Program-made: the position numbers and the translations under genes
Assembly (NCBI RefSeq): GCF_900103265.1
Contig: NZ_FMWX01000005.1
Location: forward strand, 62,001 to 126,000
Source of the DNA: Sphingomonas sp. NFR15
Lineage (GTDB): Bacteria; Pseudomonadota; Alphaproteobacteria; Sphingomonadales; Sphingomonadaceae
DNA: 64,000 bases
Reading direction: 5' to 3'
Notes under the pieces: generated by a model
The model's database searches: none
Told to the model about the DNA's origin: nothing
The model's input: the letters and a program-made list of their open reading frames with translations, nothing else
Shown: positions 9,213 through 18,973 of the stretch, in pieces
Numbering within the stretch: the first letter of the stretch is position 1
How the letters are laid out: each line of letters starts with the position of its first letter

Positions 9213-9878
9213 ATGCGCGTGCTGATCGTCGAGGACGAACCCAATCTGGGCCAGCAGCTCAAGAACACGCTCGAGGGCGCCGGTTACGCGATCGACCTCG
9301 CCACGGATGGCGAGGAAGGGCATTTCCTCGGCTCGACCGAGAATTACGACGCCGTCGTGCTCGATCTCGGCCTGCCCGAGATCGACGGGCTGACCGTGCT
9401 CGACCGCTGGCGCAAGGAGGGCAAGGTGATGCCCGTCCTCGTCCTCACCGCGCGCGATAGCTGGTCGGACAAGGTCGCCGGGCTCGATGCGGGCGCCGAC
9501 GATTATGTCGCCAAGCCGTTCCAGTCCGAAGAGTTGATCGCCCGGCTGCGCGCGCTGATCCGCCGCGCGAGCGGAAACGCCTCGTCCGAGCTGATCGCGG
9601 GCGACGTGCGGCTGGACACGCGCAGCGGCAAGGTCACGCTGGCGGGCGAGCCGGTCAAGCTGACCGCGCAGGAATATAAGCTGCTCAGCTATCTGCTCCA
9701 CCACAAGGGCAAGGTGGTGAGCCGCACCGAACTGATCGAGCATATCTACGACCAGGATTTCGACCGCGATTCGAACACGATCGAAGTGTTCGTCACGCGC
9801 ATCCGCAAGAAGCTCGGGCAGGATGTCATCACCACCATCCGCGGGCTGGGCTACAGCCTCGAAGAGCCCAATGGCTAA
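9213..9878 (+). CDS. OmpR-family response regulator
   Basis: A 221-residue regulator. The receiver domain (1-120) starts MRVLIVEDEP, with acidic residues E7/D8, the phosphoacceptor D51 in VVLDLGLPEIDG, the conserved T of VLTARDSW and the K of KPFQ. The C-terminal winged helix (about 125-220) has the OmpR/PhoB pattern KLTAQEYKLLSYLLHHKGKV and VFVTRIRKKLG...IRGLGY. It most resembles PhoP/QseB-type regulators. Start ATG 9213 follows AAAAGGGGACTAAG. It lies in one direction with the PepSY and kinase genes. A 127-bp nested inverted repeat separates it from the kinase. Confidence 0.93.
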   Translation: MRVLIVEDEPNLGQQLKNTLEGAGYAIDLATDGEEGHFLGSTENYDAVVLDLGLPEIDGLTVLDRWRKEGKVMPVLVLTARDSWSDKVAGLDAGADDYVAKPFQSEELIARLRALIRRASGNASSELIAGDVRLDTRSGKVTLAGEPVKLTAQEYKLLSYLLHHKGKVVSRTELIEHIYDQDFDRDSNTIEVFVTRIRKKLGQDVITTIRGLGYSLEEPNG

Positions 9879-9891
9879 GGCGTTCCCCACA

Positions 9892-10018
9892 TCCTCCCCC
9901 GCCAGGGGGAGGTGGCACGCGCAGCGTGACGGAGGGGGAGGGCCACGGAACGGTCGAGAGGCGCCGCAGCCCTCCCCCTCCGTCGCCTTTGGCGACACCT
10001 CCCCCTGGCGGGGGAGGA
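9892..10018. repeat. Nested inverted repeat between regulator and kinase genes
   Basis: Outer arms of 23 bp (9892-9914 and 9996-10018, TCCTCCCCCGCCAGGGGGAG...) are perfect complements. Inner arms of 15 bp (9928-9942 and 9970-9984) are also perfect. It is unrelated in sequence to the CGTTCG family. Its last bases GGGGGAGGA lie 10 bp before the kinase ATG and look like the kinase's ribosome site. In the mRNA this would be half of a strong stem. Confidence 0.85.
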
Positions 10019-10028
10019 TCGGGTCGGC

Positions 10029-11411
10029 ATGACTGAAGACACCGCGCCTGACATCTCCGCGCCCGCTCCGCGCGTGCGCACCACCGGATCGCTCAGCCGA
10101 CGCATGATCGTCATCGCGGCGGCGTGGATCCTGATCCTGCTCACCGGCGGCGGATTCGCGCTCGATCGTGTGCTCACCGCCGCGATCACGCAGAATTTCG
10201 ACGATCAGCTCGAATATGTCCTGAAAGCACAGATCGTCTCGTCCGAGATCGGCCCCGATGGCGAGGTGATGTTCACCCGCGAGGCAGCGGACCAGCGCTT
10301 CCTCGAACCCGGCTCGGGTCTGTATTGGCAGGTGAGCGCCCCCGGCCAGGAGGCGTTCCCGTCGCGCTCGCTGTGGGACCGGCGGCTCGCTTATGGCGGG
10401 CAGCACAACGATCTCGGCGTCCACGTCTATGACAGCGACCAGTTTCCCGACGAGCGGCTGCGCATCGTCGAGCGCGACATCAAGCTGCCCGGATCGCCGG
10501 TGCGCTGGCGCTTCCAGGTCGCGCAGAGCCGCGCCGGACTGGACGCGCAGATCAAGATCCTGCGCAGCACGATGCTCAAGAGCTTCGCGCTGCTCGGCTT
10601 CGGGCTGATCGTGATGGCGGCGCTCCAGACCTTCTACGGGCTGTGGCCGCTGCGCAAGGTGCGTGAGGAGATCGCGCGGATGCGCGCGGGCAAGGCGCGC
10701 CAGATCGAACGCGCGATGCCGATCGAGGTCGCGCCGATGGTCGAGGAGTTGAACGCGCTGATCGAGCATAACGAGAAGCAGGCCGAGGAAGCGCGCCGCC
10801 ACGCCGGCAATCTCGCCCACGCGCTCAAGACGCCGCTCACCGTCATCATGAACGCCGCGACCGCGCAGGCCGACGATCTCGGCGAGACGGTGATTCGTGA
10901 GGCGCGGACGATGCGGCGGCAGGTCGATCATCACCTCGCCCGCGCCCGCGCGGTCGGCCGGCGCGGATCGGCGCACAGCCGCGCCGATGTGTGGCCGAGC
11001 CTCGAATCGGTCGAGCGTGCGGTCGCGCGGCTGTACCGCCATGTGCGCATCGACATCGCCGGCCCGAAGGACTTGCAGGTGCATGTCGAGCGGCAGGATC
11101 TCGACGAGATGCTCGGCAACCTCGTCGAGAACGCCGCCAAATATGGCGGCGGCAGCGTCTTCGTGACGGTGGGCGCGCAGGCCGGCTTCGTCGAGTTCCT
11201 GATCGAAGACGACGGCATGGGCATCCCGGAGGAGCAGCGCGCGCGCATCTTCGATCGCGGCGTGCGGCTCGACAGCGGCAAGCCCGGCACCGGGCTCGGT
11301 ATGGGGATCGTGCGCGACGTGGCGGAAATCTACGGCGGCACCGTCGCGCTGGAGGAGAGCGAGGATCTGGGCGGGCTGCTGGTGCGGCTGAGGCTGCCCG
11401 CCGCGAACTAA
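10029..11411 (+). CDS. Sensor histidine kinase
   Basis: A 460-residue inner-membrane kinase partnered with the regulator upstream. One membrane segment is near residues 26-46 and a second near 178-200. Between them is a periplasmic sensor of about 130 residues with no motif that I recognise. The HisKA box NLAHALKTPLTV carries the phosphoaccepting His near residue 264. The ATPase domain has NLVENAAKY (N box), DDGMGIPEEQ (G1) and GTGLGMGIV (G2). Architecture and gene order resemble PhoQ/QseC-type kinases. The PepSY protein upstream may modulate the periplasmic domain. Signal unknown. Confidence 0.92.
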   Translation: MTEDTAPDISAPAPRVRTTGSLSRRMIVIAAAWILILLTGGGFALDRVLTAAITQNFDDQLEYVLKAQIVSSEIGPDGEVMFTREAADQRFLEPGSGLYWQVSAPGQEAFPSRSLWDRRLAYGGQHNDLGVHVYDSDQFPDERLRIVERDIKLPGSPVRWRFQVAQSRAGLDAQIKILRSTMLKSFALLGFGLIVMAALQTFYGLWPLRKVREEIARMRAGKARQIERAMPIEVAPMVEELNALIEHNEKQAEEARRHAGNLAHALKTPLTVIMNAATAQADDLGETVIREARTMRRQVDHHLARARAVGRRGSAHSRADVWPSLESVERAVARLYRHVRIDIAGPKDLQVHVERQDLDEMLGNLVENAAKYGGGSVFVTVGAQAGFVEFLIEDDGMGIPEEQRARIFDRGVRLDSGKPGTGLGMGIVRDVAEIYGGTVALEESEDLGGLLVRLRLPAAN

Positions 11412-11415
11412 GTCC

Positions 11416-11479
11416 CGTTCGTCCGGGCGAAGTCGAAGGACGGTGGTTCACGGTGCCTCGACTGCGCTCGGCACGAACG
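11416..11479. repeat. CGTTCG/CGAACG inverted repeat, copy 7
   Basis: A 64-bp element just after the kinase stop codon (CGTTCGTCCGGGCGAAGTCG ... CTGCGCTCGGCACGAACG). It is the first of two copies filling the convergent gap before the LLM gene. Confidence 0.75.
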
Positions 11480-11496
11480 GGCCGCCACCTTTTCCC

Positions 11497-11577
11497 CGTT
11501 CGTGCTGAGCGAAGTCGAAGCACGTACCCCGCGCGCCACCGCCTGGGGTGCGCCCTTCGACAGGCTCAGGGCGAACG
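11497..11577. repeat. CGTTCG/CGAACG inverted repeat, copy 8
   Basis: An 81-bp element (CGTTCGTGCTGAGCGAAGTC ... CTTCGACAGGCTCAGGGCGAACG) ending 18 bp from the stop of the leftward LLM oxidoreductase. Confidence 0.75.
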
Positions 11578-11595
11578 GTCGTCAGCTTGAAGGAT

Positions 11596-12603
11596 TCAGG
11601 CCGCGACAGCCTCTTTGCCGAGCGCCTGCATCGCCCCGGCCGCGATCTCGAGGCTGCGTTTGCGCGCTTCGTGATCGTACATCATGCTCGTCACCATGAT
11701 CTCGTCGACGCCGGTGCGGGCGATGAACGCCGCGATCCCCTCGGCGACCTTGGCGGGGCCGCCGATCGCCGAGCATTGCAGCACGTGGTCGAGCATCGCA
11801 TTGCCCTGCGCGCCGAGCGCGGCGCGATAGCCGTGGATCGGCGGCGGCAGCCGGCCGGGCGTGCCGGTGCGCAGCGCGATGAACGCCTGCTGCTGGGAGG
11901 AGGCGAGATATTCCGCCTCATCATCGGTTTCGGCGGCGACCACGTTGAAACCGGCCATCAGATGCGGCTTGGCGAGCGCCGCCGATGGCTTGAAGTCGCG
12001 CCGGTAGATCGTGATCGCCTCCATCAGCGAATCCGGCGCGAAATGCGACGCGAAGGCATAGGGCAGGCCGAGCATCGCCGCGAGTTGCGCGCCGAACGTG
12101 CTCGATCCGAGGATCCATAGCGACACATTGGCGCCCGCGCCCGGCGTCGCGGTGATGCCGGTCTGGCCGTCGTCGGCGAAATAGCTCTGCAATTCGAGCA
12201 CGTCGCGGGGGAAGGCGTTGGCGTCGCTCGCCAGGGTACGGCGCATCGCGCGCGCGACGCGCAGGTCGGAGCCGGGCGCGCGGCCGAGGCCAAGATCGAT
12301 CCGGCCGGGGAACAGCGCGTCGAGCGTGCCGAACTGTTCGGCGATCGCCAGCGGCGCGTGGTTGGGCAGCATGATGCCGCCGGCGCCGACCCGGATCGTC
12401 GAGGTCGCCGCGGCGACGTGTCCGATCACCACCGAGGTGGCCGCGCTGGCGATGCCGGGCATGCCGTGATGCTCGGCGGTCCAATAGCGGGTGAAGCCGA
12501 GTCGCTCGGCCGTCCGCGCCAGATCGGCTGCGTTGGCGAGGCTTTGCGCGACGGAACCGCCCTGAACGACGGGCACGAGATCGAGAAGCGAATAAGCTGT
12601 CAT
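11596..12603 (-). CDS. LLM-class flavin-dependent oxidoreductase
   Basis: A 335-residue luciferase-like monooxygenase-fold protein. It shows the family patterns [18 protein letters not shown] near residue 40, [16 protein letters not shown] near 75 and [15 protein letters not shown] near 100. These match the single-domain bacterial 'alkanal monooxygenase alpha-like' group that uses FMNH2 or F420-like flavins. The substrate is not predictable. ATG at 12603 starts [12 protein letters not shown], the usual N-terminus. The gene stands alone; inverted repeats flank it on both sides. A 7-bp stem (GGTCGCC-TGCC-GGCGACC, 12661-12678) lies in its upstream region. Confidence 0.87.
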   Translation of the reverse strand: MTAYSLLDLVPVVQGGSVAQSLANAADLARTAERLGFTRYWTAEHHGMPGIASAATSVVIGHVAAATSTIRVGAGGIMLPNHAPLAIAEQFGTLDALFPGRIDLGLGRAPGSDLRVARAMRRTLASDANAFPRDVLELQSYFADDGQTGITATPGAGANVSLWILGSSTFGAQLAAMLGLPYAFASHFAPDSLMEAITIYRRDFKPSAALAKPHLMAGFNVVAAETDDEAEYLASSQQQAFIALRTGTPGRLPPPIHGYRAALGAQGNAMLDHVLQCSAIGGPAKVAEGIAAFIARTGVDEIMVTSMMYDHEARKRSLEIAAGAMQALGKEAVAA

Positions 12604-12710
12604 GCGCCGGATGTGGGGAGGGGCGGGACGGCTTACCAGACCGGACGGTACAAAAATCCCGGTCGCCTGCCGGCGACCCTTGCAGTGCTATCGTTGAACA
12701 CTCCCTGCGC

Positions 12711-12790
12711 CGTTCGTGCCGAGCTTGTCGAAGCACGCGCCCCAGGTGCTGCATTGCCTGGCACGTGCTTCGACAAGCTCAGCACGAACG
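12711..12790. repeat. CGTTCG/CGAACG inverted repeat, copy 9
   Basis: An 80-bp element with arms CGTTCGTGCCGAGCTTGTCG and CGACAAGCTCAGCACGAACG. It lies between the trcR stop and the LLM promoter region. Confidence 0.8.
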
Positions 12791-12820
12791 GGAGGAAGAT
12801 AATTCGGCGGAGGCGGGCGA

Positions 12821-13495
12821 TTACCGGCGGAACAGCGTCTCGGCGGTCGGCTCGGACGGCGTGATGCCGCCGCTCTCGCCGTTCTCGCCGCGCGCGGCCT
12901 GCTCGCGCTGGGCGCGCAGTTCGGTGATGAGCGCCTCGCGGTCACCCTCCAGCCGGGTATCGACCGGCGCCTCGATACCGGCCGCCTTGGCCGCCTTCGC
13001 CACCGCGGCGTCGAGCTCGCGCTGCGTGGTCAGGCCCAGCGTGACCGGATCCTTCGGCGTGATGTTGGCGATGTTCCAGTGGCTGCGGTCGCGGATCGCC
13101 GCGATCGTGGTGCGGGTGGTGCCGATCAGATTGCCGATCGCGCCGTCCGAAATCTCGGGATGGTTGCGGATAATCCAGGCGATGCCGTCGGGCTTGTCCG
13201 AACGCTTCGAAACCGGCGTGTAGCGCGGCCCCTTGGTGCGGCGGACCTGCTCGGGGCCTTTGAGGATCTGCAGGCGATAATCGGGGTTCGCCTGGCCCTT
13301 GTCGATCTCTTCCTGGGTCAGTTCGTGCGCGCGCACCGGATCGCGGCCGGTCAGCTTGGTCGCGGCGGTATCGTCGGCGATCGCCTGGATTTCCAGGATG
13401 TGCAGCCCGCAGAACTCGGCGATCTGCTCGAACGAAAGCGAGGTGTTGTCGACGAGCCAGGACGCGGTCGCGTGCGGCATAAGCGGCTGGGCCAC
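12821..13495 (-). CDS. trcR: Cell cycle transcriptional regulator TrcR (DUF1013)
   Basis: A 224-residue protein starting MAQPLMPHATASWLVDNTSL, the hallmark N-terminus of DUF1013/TrcR, a conserved alphaproteobacterial regulator linked to cell-cycle gene expression. LSFEQIAEFCGLHILEIQAIAD looks like a first helix-turn-helix. ISDGAIGNLIGTTRTTIAAIRDRSHW is a second. The C-terminal 40 residues are charged and low in complexity. The GTG at 13495 is chosen over upstream in-frame starts because AAGGAG lies 6 bp before it and homologues start at this point. A terminator-like hairpin sits directly upstream of the ribosome site. Confidence 0.9.
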   Translation of the reverse strand: MAQPLMPHATASWLVDNTSLSFEQIAEFCGLHILEIQAIADDTAATKLTGRDPVRAHELTQEEIDKGQANPDYRLQILKGPEQVRRTKGPRYTPVSKRSDKPDGIAWIIRNHPEISDGAIGNLIGTTRTTIAAIRDRSHWNIANITPKDPVTLGLTTQRELDAAVAKAAKAAGIEAPVDTRLEGDREALITELRAQREQAARGENGESGGITPSEPTAETLFRR

Positions 13496-13507
13496 GAAAT
13501 ACTCCTT

Positions 13508-13542
13508 CAAAAACGGAAAGGGCCGCCCCTTTCGGAGCGGCC
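13508..13542 (-). terminator. GAAA-loop hairpin with T-rich tail upstream of trcR
   Basis: Read leftward: GGCCGCTCC-GAAA-GGGGCGGCC (9 pairs including one G-T), then CTTTCCGTTTTTG. It may end the glycosyltransferase operon transcript (stop at 13608) or, if trcR is transcribed from within the 65 bp upstream, act as a leader structure 14 bp before the trcR start. The T-run is separated from the stem by 7 bases, so intrinsic termination may be weak. Confidence 0.5.
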
Positions 13543-13607
13543 GCAGTAATGCATATGACTTAATGCTTATGCCCCGCCGGGGCAAGCGCCGTGCGACGGG
13601 CGCGTAA

Positions 13608-14633
13608 TCAGGCCGCGATCGCCGCGTCGTCCAGCCCGACCGGGGCGAGCGCCTTGAGGAATTGCCGCGCGCTCGCCTCCCAGGTGAAGCTCTGGCCGTA
13701 GGCGGCGCAGGCCGCGCGGTCGAGCGTCAGCGCCTGCGCGATCGCGGTGTCGAGATCCTCGTCCATCACGCCGACGCCGGGTTTGAGCACGTCGAGCGGC
13801 CCCGTCACCGGATAGGCGGCGACCGGCGTGCCGCATGCCATCGCCTCGATCATCACCAGCCCGAACGTGTCGGTGCGGCTCGGAAACGCGAAGACGTCGG
13901 CGGCGGCGTATGCGGCGGCGAGCTCCGCGCCGAAGCGCGCGCCGAGGAACCTCGCATCGGGAAACCGCGCTTCGAGCGCGGCGCGCGCCGGGCCGTCGCC
14001 GACGATGACCTTGGTGCCGGGGTGCGACGCGGTCAGGAACGCCTCGATATTCTTCTCGATCGCGACCCGCCCGACGTAGAGCATCACCGGGCCGGGCAGC
14101 GCCCGCAGTTCGGCGTCGGGCGCGGTGGCCGAGAACAGCGACAGATCGACGCCGCGCCCCCATTCGCGCACCCGCGTGAGATCGTGATCCTTGAGCGTCG
14201 CCTCGATCGAGCGCGTGGAGGCGAGAATCGCCTGCGCGGGGGCATGGAACCAGCGGATATAGCGCCAGACCCATTCGGGGTTCACGCCCGTCCGCGCCGA
14301 GACATAGTCCGGGAATTGCGTGTGATAGGCGGTGGTGAACGGAAAATTCTGCGTCAGGCACCAGCGCCGCGCGGCGAGGCACACCGGCCCCTCGGTGGCG
14401 AGGTGGATGGCGTGCGGGTTGAAATCGGCGAGCATCTTGCCGACCCCGCCGGTGCTGGCGAGCGCGAGGCGGATTTCGGGATAGGTCGGGCAGGGCAGCG
14501 AATAGAACAGATCGGGCGAGACGACGAGCACCTGATGCCCCTGGCGCTCAAGTTCGGCGCGAACGGATTGCAGCGTGCGGACGACCCCGTTGACCTGCGG
14601 GCTCCATGCGTCCGTGGCGATCGCGATCCGCAC
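13608..14633 (-). CDS. Glycosyltransferase family 4, mannosyltransferase-like
   Basis: A 341-residue GT-B fold enzyme. The N-terminal domain starts MRIAIATDAWSPQVNGVVRT, the glycine/asparagine loop typical of MgtA-like GDP-mannose-dependent transferases and sulfoquinovosyl transferases. The C-terminal domain has LYVGRVAIEKNIEAFL, VGDGPARAALE and the E-x7-E motif SRTDTFGLVMIEAMACGTPV, which binds the nucleotide sugar. The acceptor is probably a lipid or envelope glycan (inference). GTG at 14633 lies 5 bp after the stop of the upstream phosphoesterase, so the two are cotranscribed. The first residues after the start match homologues exactly, which supports the GTG. Confidence 0.85.
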   Translation of the reverse strand: MRIAIATDAWSPQVNGVVRTLQSVRAELERQGHQVLVVSPDLFYSLPCPTYPEIRLALASTGGVGKMLADFNPHAIHLATEGPVCLAARRWCLTQNFPFTTAYHTQFPDYVSARTGVNPEWVWRYIRWFHAPAQAILASTRSIEATLKDHDLTRVREWGRGVDLSLFSATAPDAELRALPGPVMLYVGRVAIEKNIEAFLTASHPGTKVIVGDGPARAALEARFPDARFLGARFGAELAAAYAAADVFAFPSRTDTFGLVMIEAMACGTPVAAYPVTGPLDVLKPGVGVMDEDLDTAIAQALTLDRAACAAYGQSFTWEASARQFLKALAPVGLDDAAIAA

Positions 14634-14638
14634 CGCGC

Positions 14639-15553
14639 TCAGGCCGCCATCATCTCGATCTCCGCGGGCGCCTCGGTCACCGCCTCGGGCGGCTTGCGGG
14701 CGGCAATTTCGTCGGCCCAGTGCAACACCTCCATGCGACCGTCGAAATGCTCGACCAAGGCCGTGCAGCCCTCCACCCAGTCGCCATCGTTATAATATTC
14801 AACGCCGCCGATATCACGGATCTCGGCGGTGTGGATATGCCCGCACACGACGCCGTCGACCCCGCGCGCGCCCGCCGCTTCCGCGATCACCTGCTCGTAA
14901 TTCGAGATGAATTCGACCGCGTTCTTCACCTTCGCCTTCGCATGTTTCGAGAGCGACCAATATGGCAGGTTGAAACGGCGGCGATACGCATTCACCAGCC
15001 GGTTCAGGGCCATCAAGGTTTCATATGCGACATCGCCGACATGCGCCAGCCATCTGTGCGCGAGCGTGATCGCGTCGAACTCGTCGCCGTGGAGCACCAG
15101 TAGGCGGCGCCCGTCGGCGGTGGTGTGGATCGCCTTGCGGCGGATCGAGACGCCGCCGAAGCTCAGCCCGCTGAACTGGCGCATCACCTCGTCGTGGTTG
15201 CCGGGGATGTAGATGACGTCGGTGCCGCGCTTGGCGCGTTTCAGGATGCGCCACACCACGTCGTTGTGCGCGGCGGGCCAGTAGAACTTCTTCTTCAGCC
15301 GCCAGCCGTCGATGATGTCGCCGACCAGATACATCGTGTCGCTGTCGACATGGTCGAGGAAGTCGATCAGCATCTCCGCGTTGCAGCCGCGCGTGCCGAG
15401 ATGGATGTCCGAAATCCAGATCGTGCGGTAGCGGAGCCGTTCGGGCGGCGTGCGCTCGGGGATCGCCGGCGTGGAGTTCGCGAAATCGAACAGGTCCGTG
15501 ACCGAGCCGTCTCCCGGCAGCAGATCCATCGCAATCTTGGTGACGGCGTCCAT
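14639..15553 (-). CDS. LpxH-like UDP-2,3-diacylglucosamine diphosphatase family phosphoesterase
   Basis: A 304-residue calcineurin-like metallophosphoesterase. Metal-binding motifs occur in order: SDIHLG (near residue 48), GDIIDGW, GNHDE, LHGDEFD and CGHIHTAEI. The family includes LpxH-type enzymes of lipid A synthesis. In sphingomonads, which replace much lipopolysaccharide with glycosphingolipids, the substrate may differ. It is immediately followed by a GT4 glycosyltransferase, suggesting a joint role in an envelope glycolipid. ATG at 15553 sits 6 bp after GGGGA; an ATG two codons earlier (15559) touches that site. The last 25 residues are Glu/Ala-rich. Confidence 0.8.
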   Translation of the reverse strand: MDAVTKIAMDLLPGDGSVTDLFDFANSTPAIPERTPPERLRYRTIWISDIHLGTRGCNAEMLIDFLDHVDSDTMYLVGDIIDGWRLKKKFYWPAAHNDVVWRILKRAKRGTDVIYIPGNHDEVMRQFSGLSFGGVSIRRKAIHTTADGRRLLVLHGDEFDAITLAHRWLAHVGDVAYETLMALNRLVNAYRRRFNLPYWSLSKHAKAKVKNAVEFISNYEQVIAEAAGARGVDGVVCGHIHTAEIRDIGGVEYYNDGDWVEGCTALVEHFDGRMEVLHWADEIAARKPPEAVTEAPAEIEMMAA

Positions 15554-15638
15554 GCGCATTCCCCGGCCCGGATATCGGCTGAGACCGTGCTATGGCCGGG
15601 TTTTGTTACACCTTGAGTCGGGCGGGATGACAGCCGCG

Positions 15639-16256
15639 TTACGCGGTGATGGCGACATGCCCCGGCTGCGCCGCGACTCGCGCCAGCCATGCCGATACGG
15701 CGGGCCAGCGTGCGAGATCGAACCCGCCCTCGCTCGCGACATGCGTATAGGCGTAGAGCGCGATATCGGCGAGCGTGAAGCGGCCGCCGGCGAACCAGTC
15801 GGCGCGGGCGAGGTGATCCTCCATCAGCGTCAGTGCCGCTTCCGCCGCCGCCGTCCGGGCGGGAATCTGCGCGCGCTGTGCGTCGGTGAGGTTGGCCTCG
15901 CCGATCATCGCGCGCCAGAAGCGCAGCGTCGCGACATTGGGTTCGTGGTTATATTGTTCCCAGAACATCCAGCGCAGCATGTCGGCATGGTCGAAGCGAT
16001 CCTCGGGGATCAGCGCCGAACCGTGGGCGAGCCACACGCACGCCGCGTTGCTCTCGGGCAGGAAGCTGTCGCGGATCTGGAGGACGGGGATTCGTCCGTT
16101 GGCGTTGACGTCGCGCAGGAACGCGTCGGTGCGCGTCTCGCCAGCGAGGATGTCATAGCCGCGTCGCCCGAGCGGAACGCCGAGATGCGCGGCGGTCAGC
16201 CGGATCTTGTAGCAATTCCCCGATGGCGCATATTCGTGCAGGATCAGATCGGTCAT
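15639..16256 (-). CDS. Glutathione S-transferase family protein
   Basis: A 205-residue cytoplasmic protein with the two-domain GST layout. The thioredoxin-like half (1-80) begins LILHEYAPSGNCYKIRLTA and contains NANGRIPVLQI with the conserved cis-proline, then LPESNAACVWLA, which contacts the glutathione gamma-glutamyl group. The helical half includes WFAGGRFTLADIALYAYTH, the usual N-capping box. The catalytic residue in the first helix region (Y/S/C of SGNCYK) resembles beta/theta-like bacterial GSTs. The substrate is unknown. It stands alone, 109 bp from accC. A 7-bp palindrome (GATAAGC-CGG-GCTTATC, 16327-16343) lies upstream. Confidence 0.87.
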   Translation of the reverse strand: MTDLILHEYAPSGNCYKIRLTAAHLGVPLGRRGYDILAGETRTDAFLRDVNANGRIPVLQIRDSFLPESNAACVWLAHGSALIPEDRFDHADMLRWMFWEQYNHEPNVATLRFWRAMIGEANLTDAQRAQIPARTAAAEAALTLMEDHLARADWFAGGRFTLADIALYAYTHVASEGGFDLARWPAVSAWLARVAAQPGHVAITA

Positions 16257-16365
16257 GGTCGCCCCCTATGCCGCGCCGCTTGTGCCCGCATCGCGCGCGA
16301 ACACAAGCAAAGCGTGGCGGGGGGCAGATAAGCCGGGCTTATCAACCCGAGCTCATCCACGTCCG

Positions 16366-17724
<1,359 letters not shown>

Positions 17725-17752
17725 TGTTGATCGAGACCATGAAAAGGCCAGT

Positions 17753-17834
17753 CGTTCGCCCTGAGCCTGTCGAAGGGCGTGCAGCGAAAACGGCAGGCGT
17801 CAGAATATGTGCTTCGACACGCTCGGCACGAACG
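17753..17834. repeat. CGTTCG/CGAACG inverted repeat, copy 10, inside the acc operon
   Basis: An 82-bp, relatively diverged copy (CGTTCGCCCTGAGCCTGTCG ... GCTTCGACACGCTCGGCACGAACG) between the accB stop and the accC start. It is one of the few copies within an apparent operon. Confidence 0.75.
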
Positions 17835-17847
17835 GCGGTGGGGTGGT

Positions 17848-18330
17848 TCATTCCACCACGACGAGCGGCTGATCGAACTCGACCGGCTGGCCGTTCTCGA
17901 CCAGGATCGCCTTCACGGTGCCGGCCGAGGGCGCGACGATCGGGTTCATCACCTTCATCGCCTCGACGATCAGCAGCGTCTCGCCCGCCGCGACGCGGTC
18001 GCCGATGCCGACGAACGGCTTGGCGCCCGGCTCGGCGGAGAGATAGGCCGTGCCGACCATCGGCGACTTGACCGCGTTGGCCGCGCTCGGCGCGGGTGAC
18101 GCGACGATCTCGGCCGCTGCGGTGGCGGCAGCGGGTGCGGCGGCCGCCGGCGCGGCATAATGCATCGGCGCGGCCGCGACGGGCGGCGCCTTGCGCGCGA
18201 TGCGGATCTTGCGGTCGCCGTCCTCGACCTCGATCTCGGTGAGATCGGTCGCGTCGAGCATTTCGGCGAGCTGGCGGACCAGATCGACATCGATCCGCAT
18301 CGCGCCGGAAGTTTCTGTGCTATCGGTCAT
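17848..18330 (-). CDS. accB: Acetyl-CoA carboxylase biotin carboxyl carrier protein
   Basis: A 160-residue carrier. The N-terminal 50 residues include [30 protein letters not shown], which is typical of AccB. An Ala/Pro linker covers about residues 55-85. The biotinyl domain follows, with the modified lysine in VEAMKVMN near residue 126 and the closing [12 protein letters not shown]. It delivers carboxybiotin to the carboxyltransferase (AccA/AccD, not in this window). It lies 48 bp downstream of aroQ and upstream of accC. Confidence 0.96.
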   Translation of the reverse strand: MTDSTETSGAMRIDVDLVRQLAEMLDATDLTEIEVEDGDRKIRIARKAPPVAAAPMHYAAPAAAAPAAATAAAEIVASPAPSAANAVKSPMVGTAYLSAEPGAKPFVGIGDRVAAGETLLIVEAMKVMNPIVAPSAGTVKAILVENGQPVEFDQPLVVVE

Positions 18331-18378
18331 ACGACCCCTGTTGTCCTGTTCTTGCCCTGAATTTGGTGGCGCGTCCTG

Positions 18379-18813
18379 TCAGAAGCGCGCGGCGGCTTCA
18401 AGCGCCAGCATATAGGAATACGCACCGAACCCCGCTATGGTGCCCTTAGCGGCCATTCCGACGTAGCTGTGATGCCGAAATGTCTCGCGCGTGAGCGGGT
18501 TCGAGAGGTGGACCTCGATCACCGGCGTCCTGATCCCCTTGATCGCATCATGCACCGCGACCGACGTATGGGTGAACGCGCCGGCGTTGAGCAGCACCGC
18601 CTTGGCGCCCACCGCTTGCGCCTCGTGCAGCCAATCGACCAGATGCCCCTCGTGATTGGATTGCCGCACGTCGATCGTCAGGTCGAGCTCGCGGGCGCGA
18701 TCCTCGAGCATGCCGGCGATGTCGTCGAGCGTGTCGTGGCCATAAATGTCCGGCTCGCGCGTGCCGAGCAGGTTGAGATTGGGGCCGTTGAGGACGAAGA
18801 TGGTGTCGGGCAT
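18379..18813 (-). CDS. aroQ: 3-dehydroquinate dehydratase, type II
   Basis: A 144-residue enzyme of the shikimate pathway (3-dehydroquinate to 3-dehydroshikimate). Signatures are [20 protein letters not shown] with the flexible-lid Arg and Tyr, [29 protein letters not shown] and [12 protein letters not shown]. The length and the dodecamer-type lid match AroQ. It heads the aroQ-accB-accC operon, a common alphaproteobacterial order. The promoter should lie in the 160 bp shared with the divergent thiSG gene. Confidence 0.97.
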   Translation of the reverse strand: MPDTIFVLNGPNLNLLGTREPDIYGHDTLDDIAGMLEDRARELDLTIDVRQSNHEGHLVDWLHEAQAVGAKAVLLNAGAFTHTSVAVHDAIKGIRTPVIEVHLSNPLTRETFRHHSYVGMAAKGTIAGFGAYSYMLALEAAARF

Positions 18814-18872
18814 CGGACGCTTTCAATTGCGGGCACGGCGCGCACGCCTATATCGTGACGACCATCCTTATC

Positions 18873-18934
18873 CGTTCGTGCCGAGCGAAGTCGAGAGACC
18901 CGCGCACACGGCTCGACTTCGCTCGACACGAACG
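18873..18934. repeat. CGTTCG/CGAACG inverted repeat, copy 11
   Basis: A 62-bp copy (CGTTCGTGCCGAGCGAAGTC ... CTTCGCTCGACACGAACG). It lies in the divergent gap between aroQ and thiSG, 40 bp before the thiSG start. Confidence 0.75.
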
Positions 18935-18973
18935 GCACAGGGCGCGGCGCGCCACCGTAACGCAGGATTCGAT

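Noticed and set aside
16327-16343. Palindrome GATAAGC-CGG-GCTTATC as the accC terminator.
   Set aside because: The stem is only 7 bp and no T-run follows on the minus strand. It could equally be part of the glutathione transferase promoter region.
18814-18973. A TPP riboswitch before the thiSG gene.
   Set aside because: The conserved thi-box core is not recognisable and the space is largely taken by an inverted repeat.
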